Shown here in pieces: positions 37,647 to 45,926 of a stretch of 64,000 bases of DNA (position 1 is its first letter; the number at the start of each line of letters is the position of its first letter). The stretch is taken from positions 62,001 through 126,000 of the forward strand of contig CAKRYR010000001.1 of NCBI GenBank assembly GCA_934432595.1, in the 5' to 3' direction. The stretch is from an uncultured Lachnospiraceae bacterium (lineage in GTDB: Bacteria > Bacillota > Clostridia > Lachnospirales > Lachnospiraceae). The notes below the pieces were generated by a model that searched no databases, was not told where the DNA came from, and saw only the letters and a program-made list of their open reading frames with translations. The position numbers and the translations under genes were made by a program.

Positions 37647-38108
37647 TTATCCTAATTTTAACTCCATATTTATAGATTTATCTGAAAATCCATATTTTTC
37701 ATACATTGCTTTTGCAGCTTTATTTTCTGCATTGACTTGTAATTCTATCGCATCCATATTATTCTCTTTTGCAATACCTTTTAGATAATCAAATAACTTA
37801 TGTCCTATTCCTTTTCCCCTACATTCTTCATCAACAGCTACTGCATCTACCCTATATAAAGTTCTCTCAACATAATTATCAAAATTAACTTTATTAATAA
37901 CATACATTAAAAAACCCACAATTTTTTCATCATCTGTTGCTACTATAAGCATCTTATTATCAATGATTTGTTCAAACATCTCAGCAGAAAAAACTTTCTT
38001 TTCAAAAGTATAAATATCTGGTCTCCACTCTACATGCATCTTTTGGACCTGTTCTGCTATCTTTTCAACATCATCATAATCTTCTTTTTTAGCATATCTT
38101 ATTAACAT
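37647..38108 (-). CDS. GNAT family N-acetyltransferase
   Basis: 153 aa behind GGAGG. Motif A 'VDEECRGKGIGHKLFDYL' about 93-110 and motif B 'ENKAAKAMYEKYGFSDKS' about 128-145. Full-length small GNAT; substrate unknown. Confidence 0.88.
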   Translation of the reverse strand: MLIRYAKKEDYDDVEKIAEQVQKMHVEWRPDIYTFEKKVFSAEMFEQIIDNKMLIVATDDEKIVGFLMYVINKVNFDNYVERTLYRVDAVAVDEECRGKGIGHKLFDYLKGIAKENNMDAIELQVNAENKAAKAMYEKYGFSDKSINMELKLG

Positions 38109-38395
38109 TATTCTTCCTCCAAATTTATTATAAAATTATAACTCTACTGATTATTTTAACGAATTTTCCCATTATACTTCATCCCCCTGATTTTTTCATT
38201 TTTCTTGAAATTTTTTAAATTCACACCCAGCAATTATAAGTATAACTATAAACTATTTTATAATCAAGTAAAATAATACGGTAATTATACTGCTATCGGC
38301 TTTTTCCTTGCAGCATTGTATTCCTTCCCAAATTATGTTAAATTTTTATTATAGCAATATGAATTCTTACTTACAATTTGTAGGAGGTGTTTTAT

Positions 38396-38875
38396 ATGAT
38401 TGGGTCAATTTCAGATATGTCAATGGGATATAATTATAATAATTATATCTTAAATAACAATAATATAAATAACTCTGATGAATCTAATATTATCAAAAAT
38501 CCAGGTGAGTCTACAGAAAAACTACCAGGTAAAAAATCATCACCTGCAGAATGTGAAACATGTAAGAATCGTAAATATCAGGATGGTTCTGATGAAATGG
38601 TTTCCTTTAAATCAGCCGCACATATTTCACCTGAAGCTGCTACAAGTCGTGTACGCTCACATGAACAGGAGCATGTTTCAAATGCATATAAGAAAGCATC
38701 TCAGGATAATGGTAAAGTTCTTTCAACAAATGTATCAATAAAAACTTCCATTTGCCCCGAATGTGGACGTTCATATGTAGCAGGTGGAGAAACTAGAACA
38801 CAAATAAAATATTACAACGAAGATAATCCATATCAACAGGATAAAAAAGCTACTGATGGATTAGGATTACTATAA
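38396..38875 (+). CDS. Putative metalloprotease, SprA/CJM1_0395 family
   Basis: 159 aa from ATG 38396 with GGAGG 8 nt upstream. 'CETCKNRKYQDGSDE' and 'MVSFKSAAHISPEAA' lead into 'VRSHEQEHVSNAY', whose HExxH-like helix is the presumed zinc site. A second pair 'CPECGRSY' follows. This matches the SprA-related putative metalloprotease family by memory. One of the few + strand genes in the island. Its 5' gap (38109-38395) shows no other gene. Confidence 0.7.
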   Translation: MIGSISDMSMGYNYNNYILNNNNINNSDESNIIKNPGESTEKLPGKKSSPAECETCKNRKYQDGSDEMVSFKSAAHISPEAATSRVRSHEQEHVSNAYKKASQDNGKVLSTNVSIKTSICPECGRSYVAGGETRTQIKYYNEDNPYQQDKKATDGLGLL

Positions 38876-38908
38876 TGATCTGCTGTCAATTCACCCTTAT
38901 CTAAAAAC

Positions 38909-39097
38909 TTAGGGGTTGTTCCACTCATAATTATACACCTCCAAAACAAATCTCTTTCCACTATCTGTTTTTTTATACTCTCTGAAACCAACACTTTTAA
39001 AGCATTTTCTTGAACCTATGTTATAATCATATTTTCTCAAACGTATTCTTTCATCAACCTTAATCTCTACTGGCTGAATCACACCCTCTATAGGCAT
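38909..39097 (-). pseudogene. GNAT gene with a large internal deletion
   Basis: 62 codons behind a perfect AGGAGG. The first about 27 residues ('EGVIQPVEIKVDERIRLRKY') look like a GNAT N-terminus. The next ('NIGSRKCFKSVGFREYKK') are motif B and the C-terminus, so the central acetyl-CoA site has been lost in frame. It may still be translated but cannot be an acetyltransferase. Confidence 0.55.
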
Positions 39098-39100
39098 ATG

Positions 39101-39270
39101 TACCTCCTAAATTCTATTATCATATTCCAAATACCTTCTATATGTAGTAAATCCTCATTTAATCTTGGTACTCTTCCAAGATCATTTTTTGCCTCAAGTA
39201 TCATAAATATTAAATCATCTCGATATTTGTCTTCAAAGTTTATAACTCTCGTTTTATATCTACTCCTTCC
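39101..39270 (-). pseudogene. N-terminal fragment of a GNAT-like gene
   Basis: The - strand reads 'YKTRVINFEDKYRDDLIF' and 'MILEAKNDLGRVPRLNEDLL', then runs into the next gene's ribosome binding site. A GGAAGGAG site precedes it, but no start codon remains. Another broken acetyltransferase. Confidence 0.45.
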
Positions 39271-39336
39271 GCTTACCTACAAATTGTTTTTGTTGAATTT
39301 TATTTTAACAATTTTCACTTGACTTAATTATATTTT

Positions 39337-39459
39337 ATGATATCAATTGCTGATCTAGTTGCAGTTATTAGCTTATGCTTTTCTGCTTTTAAAATAGGTT
39401 ACCATATTGGTAAATATAGCATAAAAAATAGCCACCGCACTGTTCATTCTCTAAAATAG
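39337..39459 (+). pseudogene. Decayed copy of the 42-kb small toxin-like ORF
   Basis: 40 codons starting 'MISIADLVAVISLCFSAFKI', clearly paralogous to the 31-aa ORF at 42123. Here the TTGACT -35 (about 39319) is followed almost at once by the ATG. The -10 and the roughly 100-nt leader with ribosome binding site found in the other copy are missing, so expression is unlikely. The downstream hairpin (AATAGCCAC / GTGGCTATT, about 39428-39471) remains. Confidence 0.6.
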
Positions 39460-39523
39460 TGGCTATTTTTATCTGCTATCCAGAGTGACTAACCGTCTAT
39501 CGGTAGTACCTGTTAATATATTT

Positions 39524-39552
39524 ATATTATCATTTAATTCTAATAGTGTCAT
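39524..39552 (-). promoter_or_regulatory. Antisense promoter of the decayed toxin copy
   Basis: On the - strand ATGACA (39552-39547), 17-nt spacer, TAATAT (39529-39524). It matches the position of the antisense promoter at the intact copy and would make an RNA opposite the ORF's 3' end. Confidence 0.5.
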
Positions 39553-39576
39553 TTACATCTATATTTCATCTCATAA

Positions 39577-41160
39577 TTATTCTTGAACAACAGTTGCCTC
39601 AACTATATATTTATCATTAGTTTCATCATAATTAATTGTATCAAGCACTAATGATGTATTTCTTGGCATTACAAATTCACTCTCGCCTATATTTAAAGTC
39701 AAATATCCCTTAGTACCTTTAGGAGCTTTTATTATAAATCTAACAGGTTTATCATTCATTATATTCGCCGAAGGAATTAAACTTGTTGACAAATACGCTT
39801 TCTCTTTCACTGCGATTCCTTCAAATTTTTTAAATTCTTCTAATATATACAATTTAGTTTCGTTAGACATCTTCATAAATTCTTCATTTGTAAGTACACT
39901 TCCATCTTGAAGTTTAATATTAAATACACTTGTAAGATAATCTAAATTAACATTTCTCACTAATAATGTATTCTGAGATAACTTATTATTCTCTGTAATT
40001 CTATCTAATGCCTCTATTGTAAGCCTATCATCTTCTTCAAGAGTATCCTCTGTATCTGTTCTTAGAGCACTATTAATAACTCTATAATTTCTAGTTGCAA
40101 TATAACCTTTACTTCTTTTTTCACCTCTAAGAAAATGTCTCTTTGCCTGCCTTCTATCCTTAGAAGATATATATAAGTTATTTTTAATCATCTCTTTAAG
40201 GTAATCTAAACCTTTAACATATTTATACTCAGAATCTTCTCCGCTTGTTTTACATGTAGCTTTAGCCTCAGTTCCTTGGAATATTACTTCCTTTCCATTT
40301 GTATAATATCCATAATTATTACCGTTATTCTCAGCATATATAATGTTCATACCATATACATACGTATCTTTTGGTAACACATCATATGAAATTTTAAAGT
40401 CCCTACCATATGTATAAATATTATCATCATACACTTCAGTAACATTAGCACCATTTTCTTGTATGTCTACTATTTCCATATCATATGAAGCATATGCAGG
40501 AGCAAGCTTAGTTCCATTTGATATAGAGGAAATGTTACCGTCTTTATATAATCCTTCAATCACATAATCATCATTATTTTTTGAAATTACTATATATTCA
40601 ACTGCATCTTTTTCTGGTAAATAAACAGGTGATAGAATTTTATTTTCATCATTCTCATATGGATACATAGCCATTGGTTGTTTTCCATTTAACAACAACC
40701 ATTTAAAATCAGGTGTACATTCTACAGTACCTTCTATAGAATCATATTTACAATCTGATTTGCTTCCCATATATAAATAATGTGCTTCTTCATTGACAAT
40801 TGTAGATTTTTTCCCATTAGCTATAGCTAATGTACTTTTAACAGATTTTACTTGATCTTTAATCTTGGTATTAACTTTATATGAAAATACTCCATTACTA
40901 TCTTTTATATCTAAATTTTCCTCTGATGAATACTGTTCATATACCGATTTTTCAATACTATCGTCTTCTTCAAATGCAAAATCTTCATTCTCATTTGCAT
41001 AATCCAAATCTTCATAATTGCAATATATTTCTTGTTTATCATCAGAATAAGCTTTAGAATCATATCCTAAATAAACACCTATTCCACCTAAAACCATAAG
41101 TAGAACAACTAAACAACTAATTACAACACTTCTCTTATTTAGGACCTTCCCCTTATTCAT
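39577..41160 (-). CDS. Membrane-anchored ADP-ribosyltransferase (VIP2/C3-like ART domain)
   Basis: 527 aa. One membrane segment at about 12-32 serves as signal or anchor. An acidic stretch (45-85) and a beta-rich unknown region (90-310) follow. The C-terminal 190 residues have the R-S-E signature of ART exotoxins: Arg402 in 'TLLVRNV', Ser458-Thr-Ser460 in 'AYLSTSLIP', and Glu493-x-Glu495 in 'GESEFVMPRNTS'. Also typical are 'INSALR' (about 363) and 'APKGTKGYL' (about 479). The ExE form is that of arginine- or actin-type ARTs. The family transfers ADP-ribose from NAD+ to protein. No binding/translocation subunit or immunity gene is adjacent. A consensus promoter lies just upstream. Target unknown; interbacterial or host-directed use is inference. 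Confidence 0.75.
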   Translation of the reverse strand: MNKGKVLNKRSVVISCLVVLLMVLGGIGVYLGYDSKAYSDDKQEIYCNYEDLDYANENEDFAFEEDDSIEKSVYEQYSSEENLDIKDSNGVFSYKVNTKIKDQVKSVKSTLAIANGKKSTIVNEEAHYLYMGSKSDCKYDSIEGTVECTPDFKWLLLNGKQPMAMYPYENDENKILSPVYLPEKDAVEYIVISKNNDDYVIEGLYKDGNISSISNGTKLAPAYASYDMEIVDIQENGANVTEVYDDNIYTYGRDFKISYDVLPKDTYVYGMNIIYAENNGNNYGYYTNGKEVIFQGTEAKATCKTSGEDSEYKYVKGLDYLKEMIKNNLYISSKDRRQAKRHFLRGEKRSKGYIATRNYRVINSALRTDTEDTLEEDDRLTIEALDRITENNKLSQNTLLVRNVNLDYLTSVFNIKLQDGSVLTNEEFMKMSNETKLYILEEFKKFEGIAVKEKAYLSTSLIPSANIMNDKPVRFIIKAPKGTKGYLTLNIGESEFVMPRNTSLVLDTINYDETNDKYIVEATVVQE

Positions 41161-41203
41161 TTCTTCGCCCCTTTTGAAAATATTAATAAAATGTTACGTA
41201 ATT

Positions 41204-41232
41204 ATTATAATATTATTTCTTACATCTGTCAA
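41204..41232 (-). promoter_or_regulatory. Consensus sigma-A promoter for the ART gene
   Basis: TTGACA (41232-41227), exactly 17 nt, TATAAT (41209-41204) on the - strand. Both hexamers are perfect. Start site expected near 41197, about 37 nt before the ATG. Confidence 0.85.
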
Positions 41233-41235
41233 TAA

Positions 41236-41319
41236 TTAGCCCACCACTATATCTAATAAACCCCCTCCTAAAGGTATGCTCATCCATTTTCCTTTTATAA
41301 AATCAACACTAACACACAT
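41236..41319 (-). CDS. Possible 27-aa ORF or gene remnant
   Basis: ATG 41319 with AAGGATAAG upstream encodes 27 residues ('MCVSVDFIKGKWMSIPLG' and 'GGLLDIVVG'). No family recognised; it may be the tail of a lost gene. Confidence 0.25.
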   Translation of the reverse strand: MCVSVDFIKGKWMSIPLGGGLLDIVVG

Positions 41320-41366
41320 ACTCTTATCCTTCTTTATATCCTTTTATTCAGAAATTTAAAATTTCC

Positions 41367-41915
41367 TTATTCCACACCATACACATATTGATATAATATA
41401 TCTTTCATCTCATTAAATCTATCCTCAGTTACCTTACCACACGTAGTCATAATTCTAAGTGGAATTTCATTTCTATCTTTTGAAATAGCTGGTTGCATAT
41501 ATTCATACTCATTATAATAAAAGCCGTTTCTTTCATAAAATCCTATACGTCTCTTTGCCATTTCTTCCTCTGGAAGTTCTACCTCAAGACAAATCATGCT
41601 AGATAATAACTTCTTTACTTCTTGTAAAATCAAGGCACCTAATCCACCATTTCTATATAAAGAACTTACTGCAAAATGCTCTACAAATGCAAAATCATCA
41701 AACCTCCATATAGCAATAAATGCCTTAATATCGTCATTTTTACTACCATATAAAACATATATGTTGTATAACTCATTATCTAGCAATTCTTTTTGTTCTT
41801 CATATGTTCTACGCTCATCAATAGGAAAACTTTCCTCCATTATACTATATACTTTGTCAAAATCTTTTACTTGTAATGTTTCAAGCGTACTAGTATTCAT
41901 TTCTACTGTTTTCAT
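41367..41915 (-). CDS. GNAT family N-acetyltransferase
   Basis: 182 aa. 'HFAVSSLYRNGGLGALIL' (about 80-97) is motif A and 'KRRIGFYERNGFYYNEYE' (about 122-139) motif B. Substrate unknown. Confidence 0.82.
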   Translation of the reverse strand: MKTVEMNTSTLETLQVKDFDKVYSIMEESFPIDERRTYEEQKELLDNELYNIYVLYGSKNDDIKAFIAIWRFDDFAFVEHFAVSSLYRNGGLGALILQEVKKLLSSMICLEVELPEEEMAKRRIGFYERNGFYYNEYEYMQPAISKDRNEIPLRIMTTCGKVTEDRFNEMKDILYQYVYGVE

Positions 41916-41995
41916 ATAAATTCCCTCTCATTACAACAATTCATTGTATTATATAACAATTATATTTTGTAAATTATTAAATTAACAATTTTTAC

Positions 41996-42023
41996 TTGAC
42001 TATTTGTTTTTATATGATATACT
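41996..42023 (+). promoter_or_regulatory. Promoter of toxin-like mRNA
   Basis: TTGACT (41996-42001), 16 nt, TATACT (42018-42023). The transcript would start near 42030 and begin with the GGTACTGCCCAT...GTCCTCTGAG leader that is repeated in inverted form after the ORF. Confidence 0.65.
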
Positions 42024-42122
42024 AATTTCCACGGGTACTGCCCATATCACAAGGCGACTGTCCTCTGAGTACATATTACTATTATCTACTAATAGTGAAG
42101 TTATAAAGAGGGGGTGATGCTT

Positions 42123-42218
42123 ATGATATCAATTTCCGATTTAATTGCAGTATTAAATTTATGTTATACTACATTTAAAATAGGTTATTCCATTGGTAAA
42201 AATAGCATCAAAAAATAG
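42123..42218 (+). CDS. Putative type I toxin, 31-aa hydrophobic peptide
   Basis: ATG 42123 behind GAGGGGGTGATG encodes 31 residues: 'MISISDLIAVLNLCYTTFKI' then 'GYSIGKNSIKK'. A single amphipathic/hydrophobic segment with a basic tail is the usual form of type I (TxpA/holin-like) toxins. The gene lies between its own promoter and a convergent antisense promoter, with a shared hairpin (42211-42286) at the 3' end. A paralogous decayed copy is at 39337. Confidence 0.55.
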   Translation: MISISDLIAVLNLCYTTFKIGYSIGKNSIKK

Positions 42219-42286
42219 TCGCCTATCGGATAATAATATAACTATAATAGTTATATTATTATCCCTCCTCATGTAGCGACTATTTT
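42211..42286. terminator. Shared bidirectional terminator of the toxin locus
   Basis: Outer stem AAATAGTCGC / GCGACTATTTT closes around an inner perfect 16-bp hairpin (42228-42264). T-runs flank it on both strands, so it can terminate both the ORF mRNA and the opposing RNA. Confidence 0.65.
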
Positions 42287-42327
42287 GCTATTTCAGAGGA
42301 CTAACCGACATGGGTAGTACCTTCTTA
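42220..42327 (-). ncRNA. Putative antisense antitoxin RNA
   Basis: Promoter on the - strand: TTGACA (42362-42357), 17-nt spacer, TAAAAT (42339-42334), giving a start near 42327. The RNA would read GGTACTACCCATG...GTCCTCTGA, then the shared hairpin, ending in TTTTTT opposite the ORF's last codons. It overlaps the 3' end of the toxin-like mRNA, as RatA and SR4 do with their toxins. Extent inferred. Confidence 0.5.
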
Positions 42328-42333
42328 AATATA

Positions 42334-42362
42334 ATTTTATCATTATTACTAATTAGTGTCAA
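42334..42362 (-). promoter_or_regulatory. Promoter of the antisense RNA
   Basis: Perfect TTGACA, 17-nt spacer, TAAAAT. The -35 lies just outside the end of the neighbouring GNAT gene at 42366. Confidence 0.65.
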
Positions 42363-42365
42363 TTA

Positions 42366-42884
42366 CTAGCGCACTCCTCCTAATAATTTTTCATATCCAA
42401 ATTCATGTAATATTAATTCTTTATCAATCACCTCATCATACACTCCCTCTGCTCTTACAAAGCGATTCTTCTCATAAAATTCTATTGCGGATGTATTTGT
42501 ATCTACAACAAAAAGCCTTAGATATTTTGCACCTTTATCCTTAGCTAAAGAAATAGCTTTATTAAGAGTTACACTTCCTATTCCTTTTCTTAAATATTTT
42601 ACATTAACTCCTAATCTATCTATATACAGTGCTTTTCCACTGTTATCTTTACATATTATACTATTCTCACCTGCATTATTATCACATAATACAAATGCAG
42701 AAACTATCTCTTTATTATCTTCCATAATATAAAGTCTATTATCTTCAATATCCTCTTTAAAGAATTCACATGGATATATTTCATCCCAAATATTTATATT
42801 ATTCTTATTCATATTATCAACTATTTCTCTAAACATATCTTTAATTTGTTGTAAATCATCTATATTTGCTAATCGTAAGTTCAC
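42366..42884 (-). CDS. GNAT family N-acetyltransferase
   Basis: 172 aa from GTG 42884 with GGAGG 6 nt upstream. 'LGVNVKYLRKGIGSVTLNKA' (about 92-111) is motif A and 'NTSAIEFYEKNRFVRAEG' (about 129-146) motif B. Substrate unknown. Confidence 0.85.
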   Translation of the reverse strand: MNLRLANIDDLQQIKDMFREIVDNMNKNNINIWDEIYPCEFFKEDIEDNRLYIMEDNKEIVSAFVLCDNNAGENSIICKDNSGKALYIDRLGVNVKYLRKGIGSVTLNKAISLAKDKGAKYLRLFVVDTNTSAIEFYEKNRFVRAEGVYDEVIDKELILHEFGYEKLLGGVR

Positions 42885-42901
42885 ACTAATCCTCCACTTC
42901 T

Positions 42902-43336
42902 CTAATATACTACCTCAAATTCCTCACATACAACTTTCATATTTTCACTAAATTCTAGTCCATACTCTTCTAAACACTCCCTAAAGAACTTTTTATGAAC
43001 CTCTCTCCAATATTCTAAACTTCTATCTCCTTCCCCTTCTTTAAATGCATGCTCTTTACTTACATTATTAAAAGTTTCAACATGTACTTTAGTTGTTCTA
43101 ATTATGCATACAGCCTCATCCTTAGAATTTAATATCACACTATAATCATTTACTTTAGGTAATGTCTCATTTTCTTGTTCATATAACGGATATGCAGATG
43201 CTGTTGCTGTCTTTATTCTAGTTACAACTAAATCTGCCAGTTCATCTGGTGCTCCACCAAATGCCCAAGTTTCATAACTATCTTTATTAATTTTATTCTC
43301 TAAATTAAACTTTTCCCACATTTCTTCTGCTTTCAT
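42902..43336 (-). CDS. ASCH domain protein
   Basis: 144 aa. The pattern 'WAFGGAPDELADLVVTRIKT' then 'ATASAYPLY' and 'EGEGDRSLEYWREVHKKFF' matches ASCH (PUA-like, RNA-binding or YqfB-type hydrolase) proteins. Function in this organism unknown. Confidence 0.85.
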   Translation of the reverse strand: MKAEEMWEKFNLENKINKDSYETWAFGGAPDELADLVVTRIKTATASAYPLYEQENETLPKVNDYSVILNSKDEAVCIIRTTKVHVETFNNVSKEHAFKEGEGDRSLEYWREVHKKFFRECLEEYGLEFSENMKVVCEEFEVVY

Positions 43337-43412
43337 AAAAACCTATACCTCTTTAAATACTATGTTATTAGTATGTCCAAAAACTTATAAAAAACAATAG
43401 TTTCTCACGTTA

Positions 43413-44180
43413 TTATATCATTTTCTTTATAAATTCTTCATCCCTAACTGTTAGTTCAACCCAAGCAGGTTTGAAACCACTTCTAATTGCATTTTTTACT
43501 GAACGGACATTTGACCATGCAGCACAATAAAATGGTACTTTACCTAATGATAAGATTTCAATTGCTAACTTACTCGTTAGTGCTGAAGCTATACCTTTTG
43601 TACGATATTCAGGTAATACATCTACTCCTATCTGATACATACTTTCACAATCAGCTGAACATCCTGCAAGCCCGATTAGTTTACCATTATCATATGCCCC
43701 TACACCTAACACATCTAACTCTTTTTTAGCCTCACATATTGCATTTTCCCACATACCATTATATAAATCTGAAAAATTACTCTGATGCAATATCCTCATT
43801 TCATATCCACATTTCAATTCCTTAAGTTGTGTAACATCTGGCAAAAAATACTCTGCCATAAAACAAACTTTTAAATTATACTCTGCTAATGCTTCATTTA
43901 ACGCATATATATTAGGAGTTTCAAAACAATGATATATATCATATTTTTCTATATACTCTTTAACTTTATCTCTAGTTCTGTCACTTACCTGTGCCACTAT
44001 ATTATTACCATATGATACCAAATCACACTCTAATGGTAATGGAAGATAATTCCTCGCCTTATCATTTTTACATGAATTAACTATCACATTTTCTGACTTA
44101 GTAAAATCCTCTGGATTACAATTACAATCATACGCTGATTGTTGTAATGCAATATTCATTATATCTTGATTATTTAACAT
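43413..44180 (-). CDS. GNAT family N-acetyltransferase (two-domain)
   Basis: 255 aa from ATG 44180, preceded by AAGGAG. The N-terminal half has no obvious motif; the C-terminal GNAT domain has 'IGVDVLPEYRTKGIASALTS' (about 190-209) and 'SNVRSVKNAIRSGFKPAWV' (about 230-248). Substrate unknown. Confidence 0.82.
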   Translation of the reverse strand: MLNNQDIMNIALQQSAYDCNCNPEDFTKSENVIVNSCKNDKARNYLPLPLECDLVSYGNNIVAQVSDRTRDKVKEYIEKYDIYHCFETPNIYALNEALAEYNLKVCFMAEYFLPDVTQLKELKCGYEMRILHQSNFSDLYNGMWENAICEAKKELDVLGVGAYDNGKLIGLAGCSADCESMYQIGVDVLPEYRTKGIASALTSKLAIEILSLGKVPFYCAAWSNVRSVKNAIRSGFKPAWVELTVRDEEFIKKMI

Positions 44181-44209
44181 ATGTATCTCCTTCAATATTT
44201 TTCATCTAC

Positions 44210-45136
44210 CTATTTTACATAATACTTCATTGATAAATCATTTAGTTCATCAATTAATTTTTGATTACCCATTTTTCGAACTATTGGCATATAAAGATTT
44301 ATTGTATCTAATGCTTTTTCTTTTCTCTTATCTTCATCAATAAATTCGATTGTTCGCATGTTATGTAAACGTTCTGCTATCTTAATTAAGATAACATCAT
44401 CATTTTCATTTATCAATTCTTTACTACTATTATGAACATTCTCTACAATTTGATATATGCCCTGTGATAATTGTTCCTTAATTTTGTCCAAAACAATATT
44501 ACCTTTATTATCACATAACATTCCAGCTAAAACAGTATTGCTATCTGCCCCTAGCTCTGCTAATACAATAGCTACATTTATAGTGTGAGTAACATACTCT
44601 TCACCAGAATATCTAGTCATGCCACTATATACCTTATATGCAACTTCATATACCGTATCCAAATCTTTCCTAGAATATTCTTGGCCATTTTCATTAAGCT
44701 TTTCAATTAAAATATCAAATAATTCTTCTTTACTTTTACCTACATTTGTTGACTCTAAAAAGACATGATTCATACTATTCCTCCATTCCGAAGCTTCCTT
44801 GGCTCCATCTAAATTATTAATTTCTAAAGTAATTGCTCTTAATAATGATGGTTTAAAGCCAAATTCTCTATTAAATGCCCTAGTAAAACTGCTATGCGAC
44901 TGCCAACCATATTTAAATGCAACATCTATAATCTTATTTCCCTCAATTATTTCTTCAGATGCTTTAATTAACTTGCGCTTAATCACATACTCAGTAACCG
45001 TCATATTCGTATATTTCTTAAACAATCTTATAAAATGATACTCCGAATAACCCACAAAATCAGCTAATTCTATTGTTGTTATTTTATCCTCTAAATGTTC
45101 TTCAATATACGTTAAAATTTGCTTCATAACCATCAC
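44210..45136 (-). CDS. AraC-type regulator fused to a RelA/SpoT-like HD domain
   Basis: 308 aa (possible starts at residues 1, 2 or 4). Residues 5-105 are an AraC/XylS double HTH ('TTIELADFVGYSEYHFIRLF', 'YGWQSHSSFTRAFNREFGFK'). Residues about 150-308 follow the HD hydrolase domain of RSH enzymes: 'THTINVAIVLAELGADSNTV', 'ILIKIAERLHNMRTI' and 'KALDTINLYMPIVRKMG'. The essential His-Asp pair, usually in 'LLHDVVED', reads Cys208-Asp209 ('GMLCDNKGN'), so hydrolysis is doubtful. It may sense (p)ppGpp or a similar nucleotide and regulate transcription; this is inference. Confidence 0.8.
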   Translation of the reverse strand: MMVMKQILTYIEEHLEDKITTIELADFVGYSEYHFIRLFKKYTNMTVTEYVIKRKLIKASEEIIEGNKIIDVAFKYGWQSHSSFTRAFNREFGFKPSLLRAITLEINNLDGAKEASEWRNSMNHVFLESTNVGKSKEELFDILIEKLNENGQEYSRKDLDTVYEVAYKVYSGMTRYSGEEYVTHTINVAIVLAELGADSNTVLAGMLCDNKGNIVLDKIKEQLSQGIYQIVENVHNSSKELINENDDVILIKIAERLHNMRTIEFIDEDKRKEKALDTINLYMPIVRKMGNQKLIDELNDLSMKYYVK

Positions 45137-45209
45137 CTTTCCTCCACGTGGTAGTTATAGTATAAATCAATATTGTTTAATATTCTTTTCCTAGATTGCT
45201 ATTTTATAT

Positions 45210-45719
45210 CTACAGTTCTATCCAATATCTTTGCTCAATAACTTCACCATCTGTTATTTCATTTTCAAGAACCCCTCCATTATTCATGATACTTTTTGCC
45301 GAGCCAATATTATCTTTATCACATACCATTAACACTCTATCGATTCCAAGTTTTCTACACTCATCAAGTGCAAGTCCTATCATCTTCGTTGCAATACCTT
45401 TTCTTCTTTCTGATGGTCTAACTCCATCTCCAATATGTCCACCATCTCTAAGTAAAGCTTCATTTAAATAATGCCTTATATTAACTGCTCCTACAAATAT
45501 ATCTCTATCTTCATCTAAACTAAAGAATGTTGAATCTGGAACTAAATTTTCTGTTCCCTCTTTTACCTCTAGATTATCCATATAATATTCAAAATCTTTA
45601 TAATCATTTCTTCTTATAACATATGGAATTATGTTCTCTCCGGTAGCATACCATTCTTCCATCATTTCATTTAAATGTCTTTTGTATTCTTCACTTAATT
45701 TAACTAAACTCAACTTCAT
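45210..45719 (-). CDS. GNAT family N-acetyltransferase
   Basis: 169 aa. 'IGDGVRPSERRKGIATKMIG' (about 96-115) is motif A and 'NIGSAKSIMNNGGVLENE' (about 137-154) the C-terminal block. It resembles the predicted acetyltransferase group with 'GHIGYSIRPSERGKGYA'. Substrate unknown. Confidence 0.85.
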   Translation of the reverse strand: MKLSLVKLSEEYKRHLNEMMEEWYATGENIIPYVIRRNDYKDFEYYMDNLEVKEGTENLVPDSTFFSLDEDRDIFVGAVNIRHYLNEALLRDGGHIGDGVRPSERRKGIATKMIGLALDECRKLGIDRVLMVCDKDNIGSAKSIMNNGGVLENEITDGEVIEQRYWIEL

Positions 45720-45731
45720 AATTGTATCTCC

Positions 45732-45926
45732 TTAAATATTTTTATCACAATCAACAACACATACAAAGCTATAGAATAAACATTTGTCATCATCAAATAT
45801 CTTATAACCTATCTCTTCATATTCTTTACAAATAATACCAGTCTCTTCTGCAAGCTCTCTCTTTATACACTGATATTTACCTTCTCTTGTTTAGGCATCC
45901 CATTTTCCTATTACTACTACCTCCAT
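45732..45926 (-). pseudogene. Nudix hydrolase remnant with in-frame stop
   Basis: From ATG 45926 the frame reads 'MEVVVIGKWDA', a TAA stop, then 'TREGKYQCIKRELAEETGI' and a typical Nudix tail to the stop at 45732. The Nudix box REL-EETG is present but the GxxxxE start of the box and the N-terminal half of the fold are lost. Confidence 0.7.

Noticed and set aside
39098..39322. 74-codon hydrophobic frame on + strand
   Set aside because: Antisense to a GNAT remnant whose - strand reading is recognisable.
42123..42218. Bacteriocin or quorum-sensing peptide
   Set aside because: No leader cleavage motif or processing/transport genes; the convergent antisense layout favours a type I toxin.
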